DNA of 64,000 bases from Acidobacteriota bacterium. GTDB lineage: Bacteria > Acidobacteriota > Blastocatellia > Pyrinomonadales > Pyrinomonadaceae. The DNA lies in the NCBI GenBank assembly GCA_025463135.1, contig JAOAPY010000039.1:84566-148565 (forward strand), read 5' to 3'. The notes beneath the pieces are model-generated. The model was not told where the DNA came from. It saw nothing but the letters and a program-made list of their open reading frames with translations, and did not search any database. The position numbers were made by a program, and so were the translations under genes. This document shows positions 39,083-49,367 of the stretch, piece after piece; the stretch's first letter is position 1, and each line of letters starts with the position of its first letter.

Positions 39083-41467
39083 CTACTCGTAGCGCAGCGC
39101 CGCGAGCGGATCGACTTTTGTCGCGCGCCGCGCCGGGATGTAACACGCCGCCAGCGCCACGGCGATCAATCCCAGCGCAACCAGTGCAAACGTTGCTGCG
39201 TCCGTGGGCCGCACTCCGAACAACAAGGTCGTCATCAAACGCGTCAGTGCGAATGACCCCGCCGACCCCGCGGCCACGCCCACGAGCGCGAGACTCATTC
39301 CATTTCCGATAACCAGCTTCAGCACGTCTGAAGCGCGAGCTCCCAGTGCCATGCGGACGCCGATTTCACGAGTACGTTGAGTAACCGCATAAGACATCAC
39401 TCCATAAATCCCGACTGCCGCCAGCAACGCTGCCAGGGCCGCGAAACCCGCGAGCAAGAATGTCGTGAACCGCTGCGGCGCCACCAACTCAGAGACGGTC
39501 GTCTCGAGAGTCTTGAAGGAATGGATGGGCTGGTTCTTGTCTATAGCCGCCAGCTCAGCACGGATCGGGGCAGTCAGCTTTACGGGATCACCCGACCGGG
39601 AGCGCACCAACAGCGACATTGATCCCCAGTTGACTTGCAAGTAAGAGACGTAGACCTGCGGAACGGCCTCGCCGGAAAGATCCCAATACTTCGCTCCACC
39701 AACGACGCCGACGACCTCCCATGTCTTATTCCAGAAGTGAAGATGCTTGCCTAGCGGGTTCTCATCGGGAAACTCTCGGCGAGCCAGGCTCTCATCGACA
39801 ATGGCCACACCCGTCGCACCTTGCGCATCACGCTCATCGAACGTTCGCCCGGCGCGCAGCGGAATTCCCATGGCGCGAAAGTAGTCGCCGCTCACTTGAT
39901 TCGTCTGCGCTTGTCGTTGCTGCTCCGGAGAAATTGGCGGATGCTCATCGATACTGATTGGGGATGACGAATTCAAGCTGTTGATGATTCCCGCGTGACC
40001 TACTCCAGGAATTGCTGATACTCGAGCAAGTAATTCCTTATAGAAGGCGCTGACCTGGGCCGGCTCTTTGTAATTGTCTCCGGCAGGATCGATCTGAGCG
40101 GTCAACACACCGGCAGGCTCGTAACCCGGGTTGACATGGGCCAGGCGCCAGAAGCTCTTGATCATCAATCCGGCTCCCACCAACGTCACCATCGCCAGCG
40201 TGACCTCGGCGACTACGAGCACTGAGCGAAATTTATTGCGATGCCCGGCAGTTCGCCCACCCTCTTTCAGCTCTTCGTTGAGATCTACTCGCGACAACTG
40301 CAGCGCCGGTATCAAACCAAATAGAAGGCTGGTCAAGAGCGACAGTCCCAGCGTAAAACCAAGCGCGGTGGCATCGATCTTCAAGTGCGCCACGCGCGAG
40401 TTTGCATTAACCAGGTATTCAGGCAGGCCGGTCGTAACGAACTGGATCATCCAATTGGCGAGCAGTAATCCAGCGGCGCCGCCGGCAAGCGACAGCACCG
40501 CGCTTTCCAGCAGCAATTGACGCGCGAGGCGTAACCGGCCGGCGCCGAGCGCCGCACGAACGGCCAACTCACGACGTCTCACGGATCCGCGGGCCAGGGT
40601 TAGATTGGCCACGTTGACACAGGCGATGAGCAATACAAATCCAACCGCGGCAAACAACAGCAGCAGCAGCGGCCGCACTTCTTTACTCAAGAGAGTCTGA
40701 GGAGGACTCAGCCGGACGTGCATGTTTACTTTTGGATTGTTGATGAACGCTAATGAAGCTCGATCGGCATCGGCCATAGCCTGTTCATTTGAAACGCCGG
40801 GCTTCCGTCGTGCGAGCAACTCCAGATAATTCGCATTGCGCTCATTCGCTTCGGCCACGGTGAAGGCCAGTGGTGCCCACAGGTCAGTTTTGTTGTAGTA
40901 ACGAAAATCCGGCGGCAGCACACCAACAACGGAATAATCTTCACCATTGAGAGTGAGCTTGCGTCCCAGAACATTTCGGTCACCGCCAAACCGTCGTTGC
41001 CACAGTGCGTGGCTCAATACTACAACTCGATTTGCGCCGGGCCGATCCTCTTCGGCAACGAAGGTGCGCCCTACTTCCGCGTTTACGCCGAGTAGCGGAA
41101 AGAGATTTGCTGAAACCTGAAAACCTTGCAGCCTCTCCGGCTCACCCGCGCCGGTCAAGTTCGCCGGCCAGCCCTTGTTGCTGAGCGCCGCGATATCAGT
41201 GAAGACAGTATTGTTACTCCTCAAGTTATGATAAGCCGCGGGCGAAAAAGGAAATCTCGATTCCGCCGCGTCACCGCCGCTGCTGAGGTAAATGCCCGCC
41301 AACTCGCCGGCGTTCGCATAAGGCAGCGGCTGCAGTAAGACGGCATTTACCACACTGAAGATAGCGGTGTTCGCACCTATCCCCAGCGCCAGCGTCAGAA
41401 CGGCAATCAAGGTGAAGCCGGGATTTTTCCATAGCATGCGCAAGCCAAAGCGCAGATCTTGAATCAT
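39083..41467 (-). CDS. ADOP-family duplicated permease (permease 14)
   Basis: 794 residues, the shortest copy, from the ATG at 41467 (GAGGAGC upstream; an ATG at 41491 would begin in the REP unit). N-terminus MIQDLRFGLRMLWKNPGF. Core domain 2 is short: SIDEHPPISPEQQRQAQTNQ runs straight into VSGDYFRAMGIPL. TM2 reads [53 protein letters not shown], with a Thr inside the helix end and an Arg-rich docking stretch. Linker LNEELKEGGRTAGHRNKFRS. Second half [23 protein letters not shown]. End [20 protein letters not shown]. Lies between two type C spacers. Confidence 0.96.
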   Translation of the reverse strand: MIQDLRFGLRMLWKNPGFTLIAVLTLALGIGANTAIFSVVNAVLLQPLPYANAGELAGIYLSSGGDAAESRFPFSPAAYHNLRSNNTVFTDIAALSNKGWPANLTGAGEPERLQGFQVSANLFPLLGVNAEVGRTFVAEEDRPGANRVVVLSHALWQRRFGGDRNVLGRKLTLNGEDYSVVGVLPPDFRYYNKTDLWAPLAFTVAEANERNANYLELLARRKPGVSNEQAMADADRASLAFINNPKVNMHVRLSPPQTLLSKEVRPLLLLLFAAVGFVLLIACVNVANLTLARGSVRRRELAVRAALGAGRLRLARQLLLESAVLSLAGGAAGLLLANWMIQFVTTGLPEYLVNANSRVAHLKIDATALGFTLGLSLLTSLLFGLIPALQLSRVDLNEELKEGGRTAGHRNKFRSVLVVAEVTLAMVTLVGAGLMIKSFWRLAHVNPGYEPAGVLTAQIDPAGDNYKEPAQVSAFYKELLARVSAIPGVGHAGIINSLNSSSPISIDEHPPISPEQQRQAQTNQVSGDYFRAMGIPLRAGRTFDERDAQGATGVAIVDESLARREFPDENPLGKHLHFWNKTWEVVGVVGGAKYWDLSGEAVPQVYVSYLQVNWGSMSLLVRSRSGDPVKLTAPIRAELAAIDKNQPIHSFKTLETTVSELVAPQRFTTFLLAGFAALAALLAAVGIYGVMSYAVTQRTREIGVRMALGARASDVLKLVIGNGMSLALVGVAAGSAGSFALTRLMTTLLFGVRPTDAATFALVALGLIAVALAACYIPARRATKVDPLAALRYE

Positions 41468-41482
41468 GGCATTGCTCCTCTG

Positions 41483-41611
41483 GGACCGCACACTTCCAGC
41501 GTGCTGTGTTTTGCCAGGAAAGCACGCGAAGCGTGCCTGGTCCTATAAGTTGAACTCCGACCTCCAGCGTTTCCTTTGTCCAGGGGACAGCCCGCAGGAT
41601 GCGTGCGGTCC
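41483..41611. repeat. Type C inverted pair with a third palindrome inside (permeases 14/15)
   Basis: 41483-41504 (GGAC then CGCACACTTCCAGCGTGC) faces 41590-41611. Between them 41522-41536 is a further palindrome, GCACGCGAAGCGTGC, followed by CTGGTCC, which looks like a third unit with an altered head. Confidence 0.8.
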
Positions 41612-41616
41612 CAGCG

Positions 41617-44067
41617 CTATTCGTAGCGTAGCGCTACCATCGGATCGACACGTGTCGCGCGCCGCGCCGGTATGTAACAGGCGAGCAGGGCAACGGCGAT
41701 CAATCCCACCGAAACAAAGGCGAACGTGGTTGCGTCTCTTGGAGTCACTCCGAACAACAAAGTCGTCATCACTCGTGTCAACACAAATGCTCCCGCCAGT
41801 CCCAGGCCGACGCCCACTAACACGAGTTTCATTCCCTTCGCGATCACCAGCCGGAGGACATCCAGCATCTGCGCACCCAGGGCCATGCGAATTCCGATCT
41901 CCTGTGTGCGTTGCGTGACGGCGTAGGACATCACGCCGTAAATACCCGCGGCAGCAAGCGCCAGGGCGATCAAGGCAAAGAGGCCAAGCAACAGCAGCGT
42001 GAACCTCTGCGGCGCAAGCGAGGTGTCCAACTTGCTCTCGAGTGTCTGTACCTGGGCTATGGGCTGGTCCTTATCGATGGTTTGAATCTCTTTTTTGATC
42101 GCGCCGACCAGACTCAACGGATCAACGGAAGTCTTCACCAGCATGTCGGTGGCGAGCGTAAAATCGAGTTTCCACTTTGGCGTGATCTGGTTTAGTGGGC
42201 GATAGATCTCGACGCGGCTTTCCTCGTCAAGACGGTTCTGCTTTACATGTCTGACAACGCCGACTATTTCGCGCCAGCCGGCGCTATCGCCGCCAAATCG
42301 CAGGCGCTTACCAAGGACTTCGCGCCGCGGCCGGTTCGGAACAGTCCGCGCCGCAAACTCTTCATCCACCAGTACGACCAATGGCGCAGTCTCGGTATCG
42401 CGGGCGGTCAGTAGCCGTCCTTCGAGCAGCGAGATGTTCAGTACTTTGTGATAGTCCTCACTGACATCCTGTCTCAGGGCGATGGGTTCGCGGCCGGGGC
42501 GCCCAGGCTCTGGTTCTCCTTCGACTGCGTAATCAACTTCGCCCGCATGACCGAGCGGAAAGCCGGTCGAAAGCGCTACCCGTTCTACTCCGGGCAAAGC
42601 CGAGACTCGGGCTATCGCCGCCTGTCCGAACGCAAAAGTCTGCGAGGTATCGCGATACTTGGCGTCGGGCAAACGTAGACGCAGCGTCAAAACATTCCGC
42701 GGGTCATAGCCCGGATCGACTTCGACCAAACGTCCGAAACTCTTCAGCGTCAGACCCGCGCCGATAAGCAGCATGAGCGCCAGTGCAACTTCCACGGCTA
42801 CCAGCGATCCGCGCAGTCGTCCGGAAGTGCCGGATGAAACGGTTCGGCTTCCTTCTTTGAGTGTCTCGTTCAGGCGTGTGCGGGAACCCTGTAATGCCGG
42901 CAAGAGACCAAACAACACCCCTACAAACAGAGTGACAAGAAACGTGAAGCCCAGCGCTCGCCAATCAACACTGACATCGTCAAGTCGCTCGAGACTGTTT
43001 GGATTGAGCCGCACGAGCAGACTGACTCCCCAGGCGGCGAGCAAAATTCCGAGACCACCACCGGCCAGCGACAGGAGCACGCTCTCAGTTATTAACTGCC
43101 TGGCTATGCGCCAGCGCGATGCTCCGAGAGCGAGTCGCAGGGCAATCTCTTTGGAGCGCGAGGCGGCCCGCGCCAACATGAGATTCGCAACGTTTGCACA
43201 GGCAATCAACAGCATGAAAGCTACGGCGGCGAAGATTACCAGCAAGGCGCGCCGCGAATCCCCAACATAATCATCCAGAAAGGATTTCGTGGTGACGGAA
43301 AGTTCGGTGTTCGATTGTGGGTACTGTAGGGCCAACCGTGATGCGGTCGCATTCATTTCCGCACGCGCCCGCTCGAGACTTACGCCCGGCTTCAACCGCG
43401 CGGTCACGCGCACCGTGTGCGACTGCCGATCGTGCATGAATTCCTGATCGGCGAGACGACCAAGGGGAACAAAAAATTGGTTATTTAGATTGTTGCGCCC
43501 GTAGAAATCAAAGCCCGCCGGCAGGACCCCGATAACGGTCCACGATTCGCCGTTATAGTTGACCGCTTTGCCGATCGCATCCGGAGAGCCGCCGAATCTT
43601 CGTCGCCACAGCTCGTGGCTGAGTACCATTACGCGTTCGGCGCCAGGTTGGTCATCGGACTGCGTGAAAGCTCGTCCGAGAAATGGTTGCACACCCAGCG
43701 TTGAAAAGAAGCCGGGTGATACCAACCGCCCGATCACTCGCTCTGGCTCGCCGCCGCCGGTGATTATTCCGCCTATTGGCATGCGCGCGGAAATCTCTTC
43801 AAACACCGTCTGCTGCGCGCGCCAGTCGAGATAGTCCGGATAGGACACGGCCATGTCCGCAGTCTCGCGAGAACTCTCAGCGAGCGCCACGAGCCGATCG
43901 GCATTTGGATACGGCAGCGAGCGAAACAGGACTGCGTCGACGACACTAAAGATAGCGGTGTTTGCGCCGATGCCGAGCGCCAGCGTAACGAGCGCGATCG
44001 CCGTGAAGGCGCGTTGCTTCCGCAAGCTCCTGATAGCGTAGCGAATGTCGTTTAGAAAAGCGTCCAT
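41617..44067 (-). CDS. ADOP-family duplicated permease (permease 15)
   Basis: 816 residues; ATG at 44067 with a weak GAAGAAG directly upstream. N-terminus MDAFLNDIRYAIRSLRKQRAF. Core domain 2 has a basic insert ARTVPNRPRREVLGKRLRFG in place of the common [13 protein letters not shown] turn, and a long RVEIYRPLNQITPKWKLDF strand pair. Core domain 1 contains YGRNNLNNQFFVPLGRLADQ. TM2 is [24 protein letters not shown]. Second half [38 protein letters not shown]. End [20 protein letters not shown]. Its upstream spacer holds paired D and E palindromes. Confidence 0.96.
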   Translation of the reverse strand: MDAFLNDIRYAIRSLRKQRAFTAIALVTLALGIGANTAIFSVVDAVLFRSLPYPNADRLVALAESSRETADMAVSYPDYLDWRAQQTVFEEISARMPIGGIITGGGEPERVIGRLVSPGFFSTLGVQPFLGRAFTQSDDQPGAERVMVLSHELWRRRFGGSPDAIGKAVNYNGESWTVIGVLPAGFDFYGRNNLNNQFFVPLGRLADQEFMHDRQSHTVRVTARLKPGVSLERARAEMNATASRLALQYPQSNTELSVTTKSFLDDYVGDSRRALLVIFAAVAFMLLIACANVANLMLARAASRSKEIALRLALGASRWRIARQLITESVLLSLAGGGLGILLAAWGVSLLVRLNPNSLERLDDVSVDWRALGFTFLVTLFVGVLFGLLPALQGSRTRLNETLKEGSRTVSSGTSGRLRGSLVAVEVALALMLLIGAGLTLKSFGRLVEVDPGYDPRNVLTLRLRLPDAKYRDTSQTFAFGQAAIARVSALPGVERVALSTGFPLGHAGEVDYAVEGEPEPGRPGREPIALRQDVSEDYHKVLNISLLEGRLLTARDTETAPLVVLVDEEFAARTVPNRPRREVLGKRLRFGGDSAGWREIVGVVRHVKQNRLDEESRVEIYRPLNQITPKWKLDFTLATDMLVKTSVDPLSLVGAIKKEIQTIDKDQPIAQVQTLESKLDTSLAPQRFTLLLLGLFALIALALAAAGIYGVMSYAVTQRTQEIGIRMALGAQMLDVLRLVIAKGMKLVLVGVGLGLAGAFVLTRVMTTLLFGVTPRDATTFAFVSVGLIAVALLACYIPARRATRVDPMVALRYE

Positions 44068-44349
44068 CTTCTTCGTTTAGTCTTAGCGCTTTGGGTTTTT
44101 TTCTTGTTCTTGGTTCTTGATTCTTGGTTTCTCTCATTCTCACCCGCTTTCAACCGGGTGACAGCGCACTCTCACAAACTTACTCCAACCGTTTCAACGG
44201 TTTCATCAGGGCTTGATTCAAATTCCCAACGAAGAACGATTCACAAACCGTTGAAACGGTTAGGAAAATGTATTGACCCCTTCCTTCATCCGGTTGAAAC
44301 CGGGCGAGAATGAGTGCAAGCAAAGAACCAAGAGCTAAGAATCCAATTC
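44068..44349. repeat. 282 bp nested spacer: facing A tracts, paired D and paired E (permeases 15/16)
   Basis: Same order as 20569-21109: A (44088-44130), D (44131-44160), E (44187-44203), E reversed (44245-44261), D reversed (44288-44316), A reversed (44317-44349). The heptamer array is absent here and the sequence between the E units differs, so the order is a property of the element and not a recent copy. Confidence 0.88.
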
Positions 44350-46776
44350 CTACTCGTACCTGAGCGCAACCAGCGGATCGACCTTCGTCGCGCGGTGCGC
44401 CGGTATCAAGCAAGCCGCAAGCGCCACTAACGCTAACCCGCCCGCGACGACCATGTAAGTCACGGGATCGTTGGCCTTGACTTCAAACAAGAGTCCCGTC
44501 AGAAATCGCGTCAATACAAACGCGCCGGCCAAACCTGCGAGCAAACCGCCAAAGGTCAGCACCAGTCCTTGTCTCAGGATCAAACGCAAGACATCACGCG
44601 ATTGCGCGCCCAGCGCCATGCGCACGCCAATTTCACCGGTACGGTGCGTCACGTCGTAATTGATAACGCCGTAAATCCCGATCGCCGAAAGAATGAAAGC
44701 GAGCAGCGCGAACAGACCAATCAGAAAAGTGTTAAAGCGCGGTTGCGCTACTGACTCGGAAAGCAATTGAGACATGAGCGCGAATCGCGTCGGACCTTCT
44801 TCGCCGTCGACCGACTGAATGCGGGTCCGGACCGCGGCAATCAAAGTCGAAGGATCTGAGGTGGAGCGCACGATGATGCGCATACCGGGATAAGGACTCT
44901 GCGCGTGAGGCACATATGCCTGTGGCCCTGCTTCAACACCCAGGCCCTGATACCTGGCATCGCCGACGACACCGACGACGGTGCGCAACACGCCGCTGAT
45001 CGTCATGCGCCGACCCACCGGATCCTCGCCGGAAAAAAAACGTGTCGCCAGCGTTTGGTTGATGACCACGACACCGGACGCCTGGGCAGTATCAGATGCG
45101 ACTATCGTGCGACCGCGAACCAGCGGCAGGCCGAGCGCTTCCAGGAAGCCGGGCGTTGCCGGCATGTAGATCGCTGACGGTGGTTGCGCGCCTGCCTCCG
45201 TGGGATGGCCCTCGATCGTGAAGCCGGTGCTCTGCTGAATGTAGCTGGGAGGCAAACTGGTGCACGCGCCCGCGGCAACGACACCCGGCAGTGTGCGAAT
45301 ACGCTCGAGCGCCTGCTCAAAAAACGCGACCTGCTTTGCCGGATCCTGGTAGCGCACGAATTGCAGACCAACGGACATGGTCAAAAGATGATCGGGATTG
45401 AAACCGGGACTGATGTCGGTGAGCCGCTGAAAACTCTTCAGCATCAATCCCGCGCCGATCAGAAGCATGACCGCCAGGGCAATCTCACTCATCACCAGCA
45501 GACCGCGCACTTTCTTCACGCGCGCCATCCCGGCAATGCCGCGACCACCTTCGCGCAATGATTCATTCAGGCTGAGACGACGCGCGTGCCAAGCCGGCGC
45601 CAGCCCAAACAAAACCCCGGTGCCGATCGAAACTGCGAAAGTGAAAAGCAGCGCCCAACGATCGACTGCCACGCCTTCCAGACGCGGAATGTCCTTCGGT
45701 GACAGGCCGAGCAGCAACTGCACACCCCACACCGCCAACAGCATTCCGATCGCCCCGCCCACCGTGGCCAGCAGGATACTTTCCGTAAGCATCTGTCGAA
45801 TCAAACGAAATTGTCCGGCTCCCAGAGCGCGTCGAATGGCAATCTCGCGATCGCGCGCGGCCGTGCGCGCCATCATCAGGTTGGCAACATTCGCGCAGGC
45901 GATGAGCAGAATAAAGCCGACGGCGACCAATAGAACCACCAGCGGCTTTTGGTAGTCGCCGACGATCTGCGTGCGCAATGGAACCAATACAACGCCGGTA
46001 CCGGCATCGGAATCGGGATAGGTTTGCGCCAGGCGTTCGGCAATAGTGTTCATCTCTGCCTGCGCCTGTTCGGACGCCACGCCGTTTTGCAAACGACCTA
46101 CTACGCGATAGCCGCGCAGCGAGCGGCCATTGATCCAATCTCCCACAGACGACGGAGCGCCCGGCCGCGGATAGATCGGTGCAAGGCTGGACCAGAGTTC
46201 GATGTCCGGTGTAGGAAAGCGAAAGGACGGCGGCATGACACCGATGATAGTGAAGGTTTCGGAATTCAGATCGAGGGTCTTGCCGACCACACTCTGATCG
46301 GCGTTGAAACGGCGCCGCCAGAGTTCATCGCCAAGCAGTACCACATGCTCACGCTCATCCGCCGGTTGCAACGCGCGACCCAGCACCGGCGTCACTCCCA
46401 TGACATCAAAAAAGTTCGTGGTCACGAAAACCCCACGCGTCTCGTCCGTACCTTCCTTGCCGGAAACATGAAAGCGGTTAAAGGCGTACGCCGCGAACCC
46501 GCTTAGCGAATGCGCTTGCTGTCGCCAATCACGAAAGGTCGGCAGCGAGGCGGGATATTGCGAGCCAGGGCGCTTAAGATCTCTGGTCCACACTCCGACC
46601 AGTTGTTGCGGGGCTGCAAAGGGCAGCGGCCTAAAAATAATCGCGTTTACGACGGTGAAGATGGCGGTGTTTGCGCCGATGCCGAGCGCCAGCGTGAGTA
46701 ACGCCACCAGAGTGAAGCCACGATTCTTCGCCAGAACGCGAACGCCAAAGCGAATGTCTTTAAGAAAACCGTCCAC
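44350..46776 (-). CDS. ADOP-family duplicated permease, GTG start (permease 16)
   Basis: 808 residues from a GTG at 46776 with GGAGG five bases upstream (AGTGGAGGAATA). N-terminus (M)DGFLKDIRFGVRVLAKNRGF. Core domain 1 has ARTRD-like WTRDLKRPGSQYPASLPTFR and the loop YPRPGAPSSVGDWINGRSLR. TM1 ends FTVVNAIIFRPLPF. Second half [31 protein letters not shown], where Asp-Val-Thr-His replaces the usual SVTQ. End [20 protein letters not shown], with His like permease 2. Docking stretch of half one REIAIRRALGAGQ. Complete. Confidence 0.96.
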   Translation of the reverse strand: MDGFLKDIRFGVRVLAKNRGFTLVALLTLALGIGANTAIFTVVNAIIFRPLPFAAPQQLVGVWTRDLKRPGSQYPASLPTFRDWRQQAHSLSGFAAYAFNRFHVSGKEGTDETRGVFVTTNFFDVMGVTPVLGRALQPADEREHVVLLGDELWRRRFNADQSVVGKTLDLNSETFTIIGVMPPSFRFPTPDIELWSSLAPIYPRPGAPSSVGDWINGRSLRGYRVVGRLQNGVASEQAQAEMNTIAERLAQTYPDSDAGTGVVLVPLRTQIVGDYQKPLVVLLVAVGFILLIACANVANLMMARTAARDREIAIRRALGAGQFRLIRQMLTESILLATVGGAIGMLLAVWGVQLLLGLSPKDIPRLEGVAVDRWALLFTFAVSIGTGVLFGLAPAWHARRLSLNESLREGGRGIAGMARVKKVRGLLVMSEIALAVMLLIGAGLMLKSFQRLTDISPGFNPDHLLTMSVGLQFVRYQDPAKQVAFFEQALERIRTLPGVVAAGACTSLPPSYIQQSTGFTIEGHPTEAGAQPPSAIYMPATPGFLEALGLPLVRGRTIVASDTAQASGVVVINQTLATRFFSGEDPVGRRMTISGVLRTVVGVVGDARYQGLGVEAGPQAYVPHAQSPYPGMRIIVRSTSDPSTLIAAVRTRIQSVDGEEGPTRFALMSQLLSESVAQPRFNTFLIGLFALLAFILSAIGIYGVINYDVTHRTGEIGVRMALGAQSRDVLRLILRQGLVLTFGGLLAGLAGAFVLTRFLTGLLFEVKANDPVTYMVVAGGLALVALAACLIPAHRATKVDPLVALRYE

Positions 46777-46907
46777 TATTCCTCCACTGGTCTTTGTGCT
46801 TGTACTTTGTTCTTAGTTCTTAGCTGTTGAGTGCCGTGACCGTCCTGGAAGTTTCGGCAACGACCAGCCAAGCACAAAGCACAAAGACCAAAGACCCAAG
46901 TCCAGAC
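46777..46907. repeat. Facing type A tracts (permeases 16/17)
   Basis: 46790-46829 carries GGTCTTTGTGCTTG, ACTTTGTTCTTAG and similar; 46871-46907 returns as AGCACAAAGCACAAAGACC and AAAGACCCAAGTCC. GGTCTTTGTGCTT on the left is mirrored by AAGCACAAAGACC-like sequence on the right. Loop about 40 bases, no D or E unit. Confidence 0.75.
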
Positions 46908-49346
46908 CTATTCATATCGCAGCGCTGTTAGCGGATCGATTTTCGTAGCGCGCCGCGCCGGTATGTAGCAAGCCAACAAAGCCACTGCAATCAAACCGCC
47001 CGATACAGTTAGAAAAGTCAGTCCATCAGTGGCGGTCACGCCGAACAGGACTCCCGCCAGCAAGCGCGTCAACGCCAATGCTCCCAACAGTCCGGCGCCT
47101 ACACCCAGCAGCGCCAGGGCCATGCCGTTGCCGACAATCAACTTCAGCACGTCACCCGTCTGCGCTCCGAGCGCCATGCGGATGCCGATTTCATGTGTTC
47201 GTTGCGATGCTACATAGGACATCACCCCGTAGATGCCCACCGCCGCCAGCATCAGGGCGACGGCCGCAAAGACCAGCAGTAAGATCATGAAGAACCTGCG
47301 AATCAGGATTGAGTCGCCCGCCAGTTGCTCGAGTGTCGTGATGTTAAAGACTGCCTGGTCTTTATCAACCGCAAGAATTTCGCGCCTGATCGCTCCAACC
47401 ATAGAGATCGGATCAGCGTCGGTCTTAATCACAATGCTGTTGAAGCCGGTAGGAAATTGTGAATGCGGCAGATAAATCTGCATGGGCGGTTTTTTATCGA
47501 GCCCGTACTGCGACACGTCATGGACCACGCCCACCACCGTGCGCCAGGGCTGCGGATTCTTGTCACTGCCCGGAAAGCGGATGCGCCGGCCCAGAGGATC
47601 CTGCCGCGGCCACAACTGATCGGCCATCGTCTGATTAATCAAAGCGATCTTGAATGAATCGCTTGTGTCCTGCGTGCCGATCGCGCGGCCTTTGATGGTG
47701 GAGATTTCCATCGCCTCGAGGTACCCGGGCGTGGTCACATAGAGATCGACCGTGATCTCTTCGCCGCGCGGTTTGGGTTGATCTTCAACGACCAATCCGC
47801 GGCCATCGAAATTGTCACTGAGCGGCAGCACACTCGTGGTGCCGGCAGCCTTGACGCCTGGCAGCGCCCTCAGGCGATCGGCAACCTGTTGATAAAAAGC
47901 AATCTGGTTTTCGGGCTTGGGATATTTCAAGCTCGGCAATCCGATATTCATCGCCAGCATGTTGTGCCCGTTGAAACCGGTGTCCACGTTCCTGAGACGC
48001 ATCACTGTCCTTATTAATAAGCCGGCGCAAACCAGCAGAATCAGCGTCATGGCGATTTCAGAAACGACCAGCATGCTGCGCAGACGGTTGCGACTGGCTG
48101 ATGGTCCGGAATTGCGTCCTGATTCTTTGAGCGACTCCGAAAGATTTGGTTTGGAGATCTGCAGCGCCGGGGCCAGTCCAAAGATCAGTCCGGTGATCAA
48201 AGTCAGGCCGCAGGTGAAGGCGAGCACGCGCGGATCCAGGTGAATGTCCTGAAACATTGGATTTATCTTTGCGCCCGCTGCGGAAACCAGTCCTGTTCCC
48301 CACATGGCGAGTAACAATCCGACCACTCCACCTAACATCGATAGCACCAGGCTTTCAGTCAATAACTGCCGCACGAGTTGTGCGCGCGCCGCGCCGATTG
48401 CCGAACGAATCGTGATCTCTTTAGTACGAACGCTGGAACGTGCCAGCAAGAGGTTTGCTACGTTCGCGCAGGCTACCAGCAACACGAAGATCACGGCGCC
48501 GAAAATCATTAACAGCGTGTTCCGAATGCCGCCCACGATCTCTTCCGACATCGTTACCACCTGCATTCCATATTCATGGTTCGTTTGCGGATGCTGCTGT
48601 TCGAGCCGCTGTGCGATCACACTCAGCTCATTTTGCGCATGGGCCAGCGTGACTCCTGGTTTGAGGCGGGCAATAGCTCTCAGGTGTCTGGCGTCGCGCT
48701 CACTCTCGTCATACTTCTCTGCTACCGGGCGATAAAACTGGCCCTCCGGCGACACGAGCGTGGAGGGCAAGGGACGAAAATCGGCGCCCATGACGCCGAC
48801 GATGCTGTACGGTCGGCTGTTCAGCAGAATGTTTTTGCCGACGATGTCGGGATCTCCGGCAAAACGCCGCTGCCAAAGGCTGTAGCTCAAGACGACTACC
48901 AGGTCTTTGCCTGTCGTTTGTTCTTCCGCGGTGAAGACACGACCCAGGATGGGTGTGCCCTTCATGATTTTGAAAAAGCCATCGCCTACCTGGATGGCCG
49001 GAACTCTTTCGGCTTCGCTCCCACCTGACATGATCGGATACCACCCGGTGTAGGTGGCAACGTCTTCAAAGGAAGTGGACTGCGCGCGGAGATCAGCGAC
49101 GTCGGTGGCGGAAACCTGGTTGTGCTTGCGCAGTGTTTCCTCGCTCTTTGTATCACCCCATACAAGCACGAGGCTGCTCGGGTCTTTGTAGGGCAGCGAT
49201 CTGAGCAGCACGGCATTGATCACACTAAAGACGGTGGTGTTGGCGCCGATGCCCAGCGCAATCGAAAGCACCGCAACCACCGTGAAGGCTTTGTTCTTTG
49301 CCAGCATGCGCACGCTGTAGCGCAGATCACGTAAGAGTATTTCCAA
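46908..49346 (-). CDS. ADOP-family duplicated permease, TTG start (permease 17)
   Basis: 812 residues from a TTG at 49346 giving (M)EILLRDLRYSVRMLAKNKAF, with AAGGAG nine bases upstream. The first in-frame ATG, at 49562, would add 72 residues of spacer-coded peptide and overlap permease 18, so I reject it. Core domain 1 has a distinctive loop PLPSTLVSPEGQFYRPVAEK and YDESERDARHLRAIARLKPG. TM2 is [24 protein letters not shown]. The second half reads [33 protein letters not shown]. End [20 protein letters not shown], with Ile for Val. Core domain 2 contains DFRG-type DNFDGRGLVVEDQPKPRGEE. Confidence 0.95.
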   Translation of the reverse strand: MEILLRDLRYSVRMLAKNKAFTVVAVLSIALGIGANTTVFSVINAVLLRSLPYKDPSSLVLVWGDTKSEETLRKHNQVSATDVADLRAQSTSFEDVATYTGWYPIMSGGSEAERVPAIQVGDGFFKIMKGTPILGRVFTAEEQTTGKDLVVVLSYSLWQRRFAGDPDIVGKNILLNSRPYSIVGVMGADFRPLPSTLVSPEGQFYRPVAEKYDESERDARHLRAIARLKPGVTLAHAQNELSVIAQRLEQQHPQTNHEYGMQVVTMSEEIVGGIRNTLLMIFGAVIFVLLVACANVANLLLARSSVRTKEITIRSAIGAARAQLVRQLLTESLVLSMLGGVVGLLLAMWGTGLVSAAGAKINPMFQDIHLDPRVLAFTCGLTLITGLIFGLAPALQISKPNLSESLKESGRNSGPSASRNRLRSMLVVSEIAMTLILLVCAGLLIRTVMRLRNVDTGFNGHNMLAMNIGLPSLKYPKPENQIAFYQQVADRLRALPGVKAAGTTSVLPLSDNFDGRGLVVEDQPKPRGEEITVDLYVTTPGYLEAMEISTIKGRAIGTQDTSDSFKIALINQTMADQLWPRQDPLGRRIRFPGSDKNPQPWRTVVGVVHDVSQYGLDKKPPMQIYLPHSQFPTGFNSIVIKTDADPISMVGAIRREILAVDKDQAVFNITTLEQLAGDSILIRRFFMILLLVFAAVALMLAAVGIYGVMSYVASQRTHEIGIRMALGAQTGDVLKLIVGNGMALALLGVGAGLLGALALTRLLAGVLFGVTATDGLTFLTVSGGLIAVALLACYIPARRATKIDPLTALRYE

Positions 49347-49361
49347 CAAAGCAGGCTCCTT
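49346..49361 (-). promoter_or_regulatory. Ribosome binding site deciding the TTG start of permease 17
   Basis: On the coding strand AAGGAG (about 49356-49361) is followed by CCTGCTTTG and then TTG GAA ATA CTC. The spacing and the match to the family N-terminus (EILLRDLRY, as in permease 18) fix the start. Confidence 0.8.
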
Positions 49362-49367
49362 TTGAAA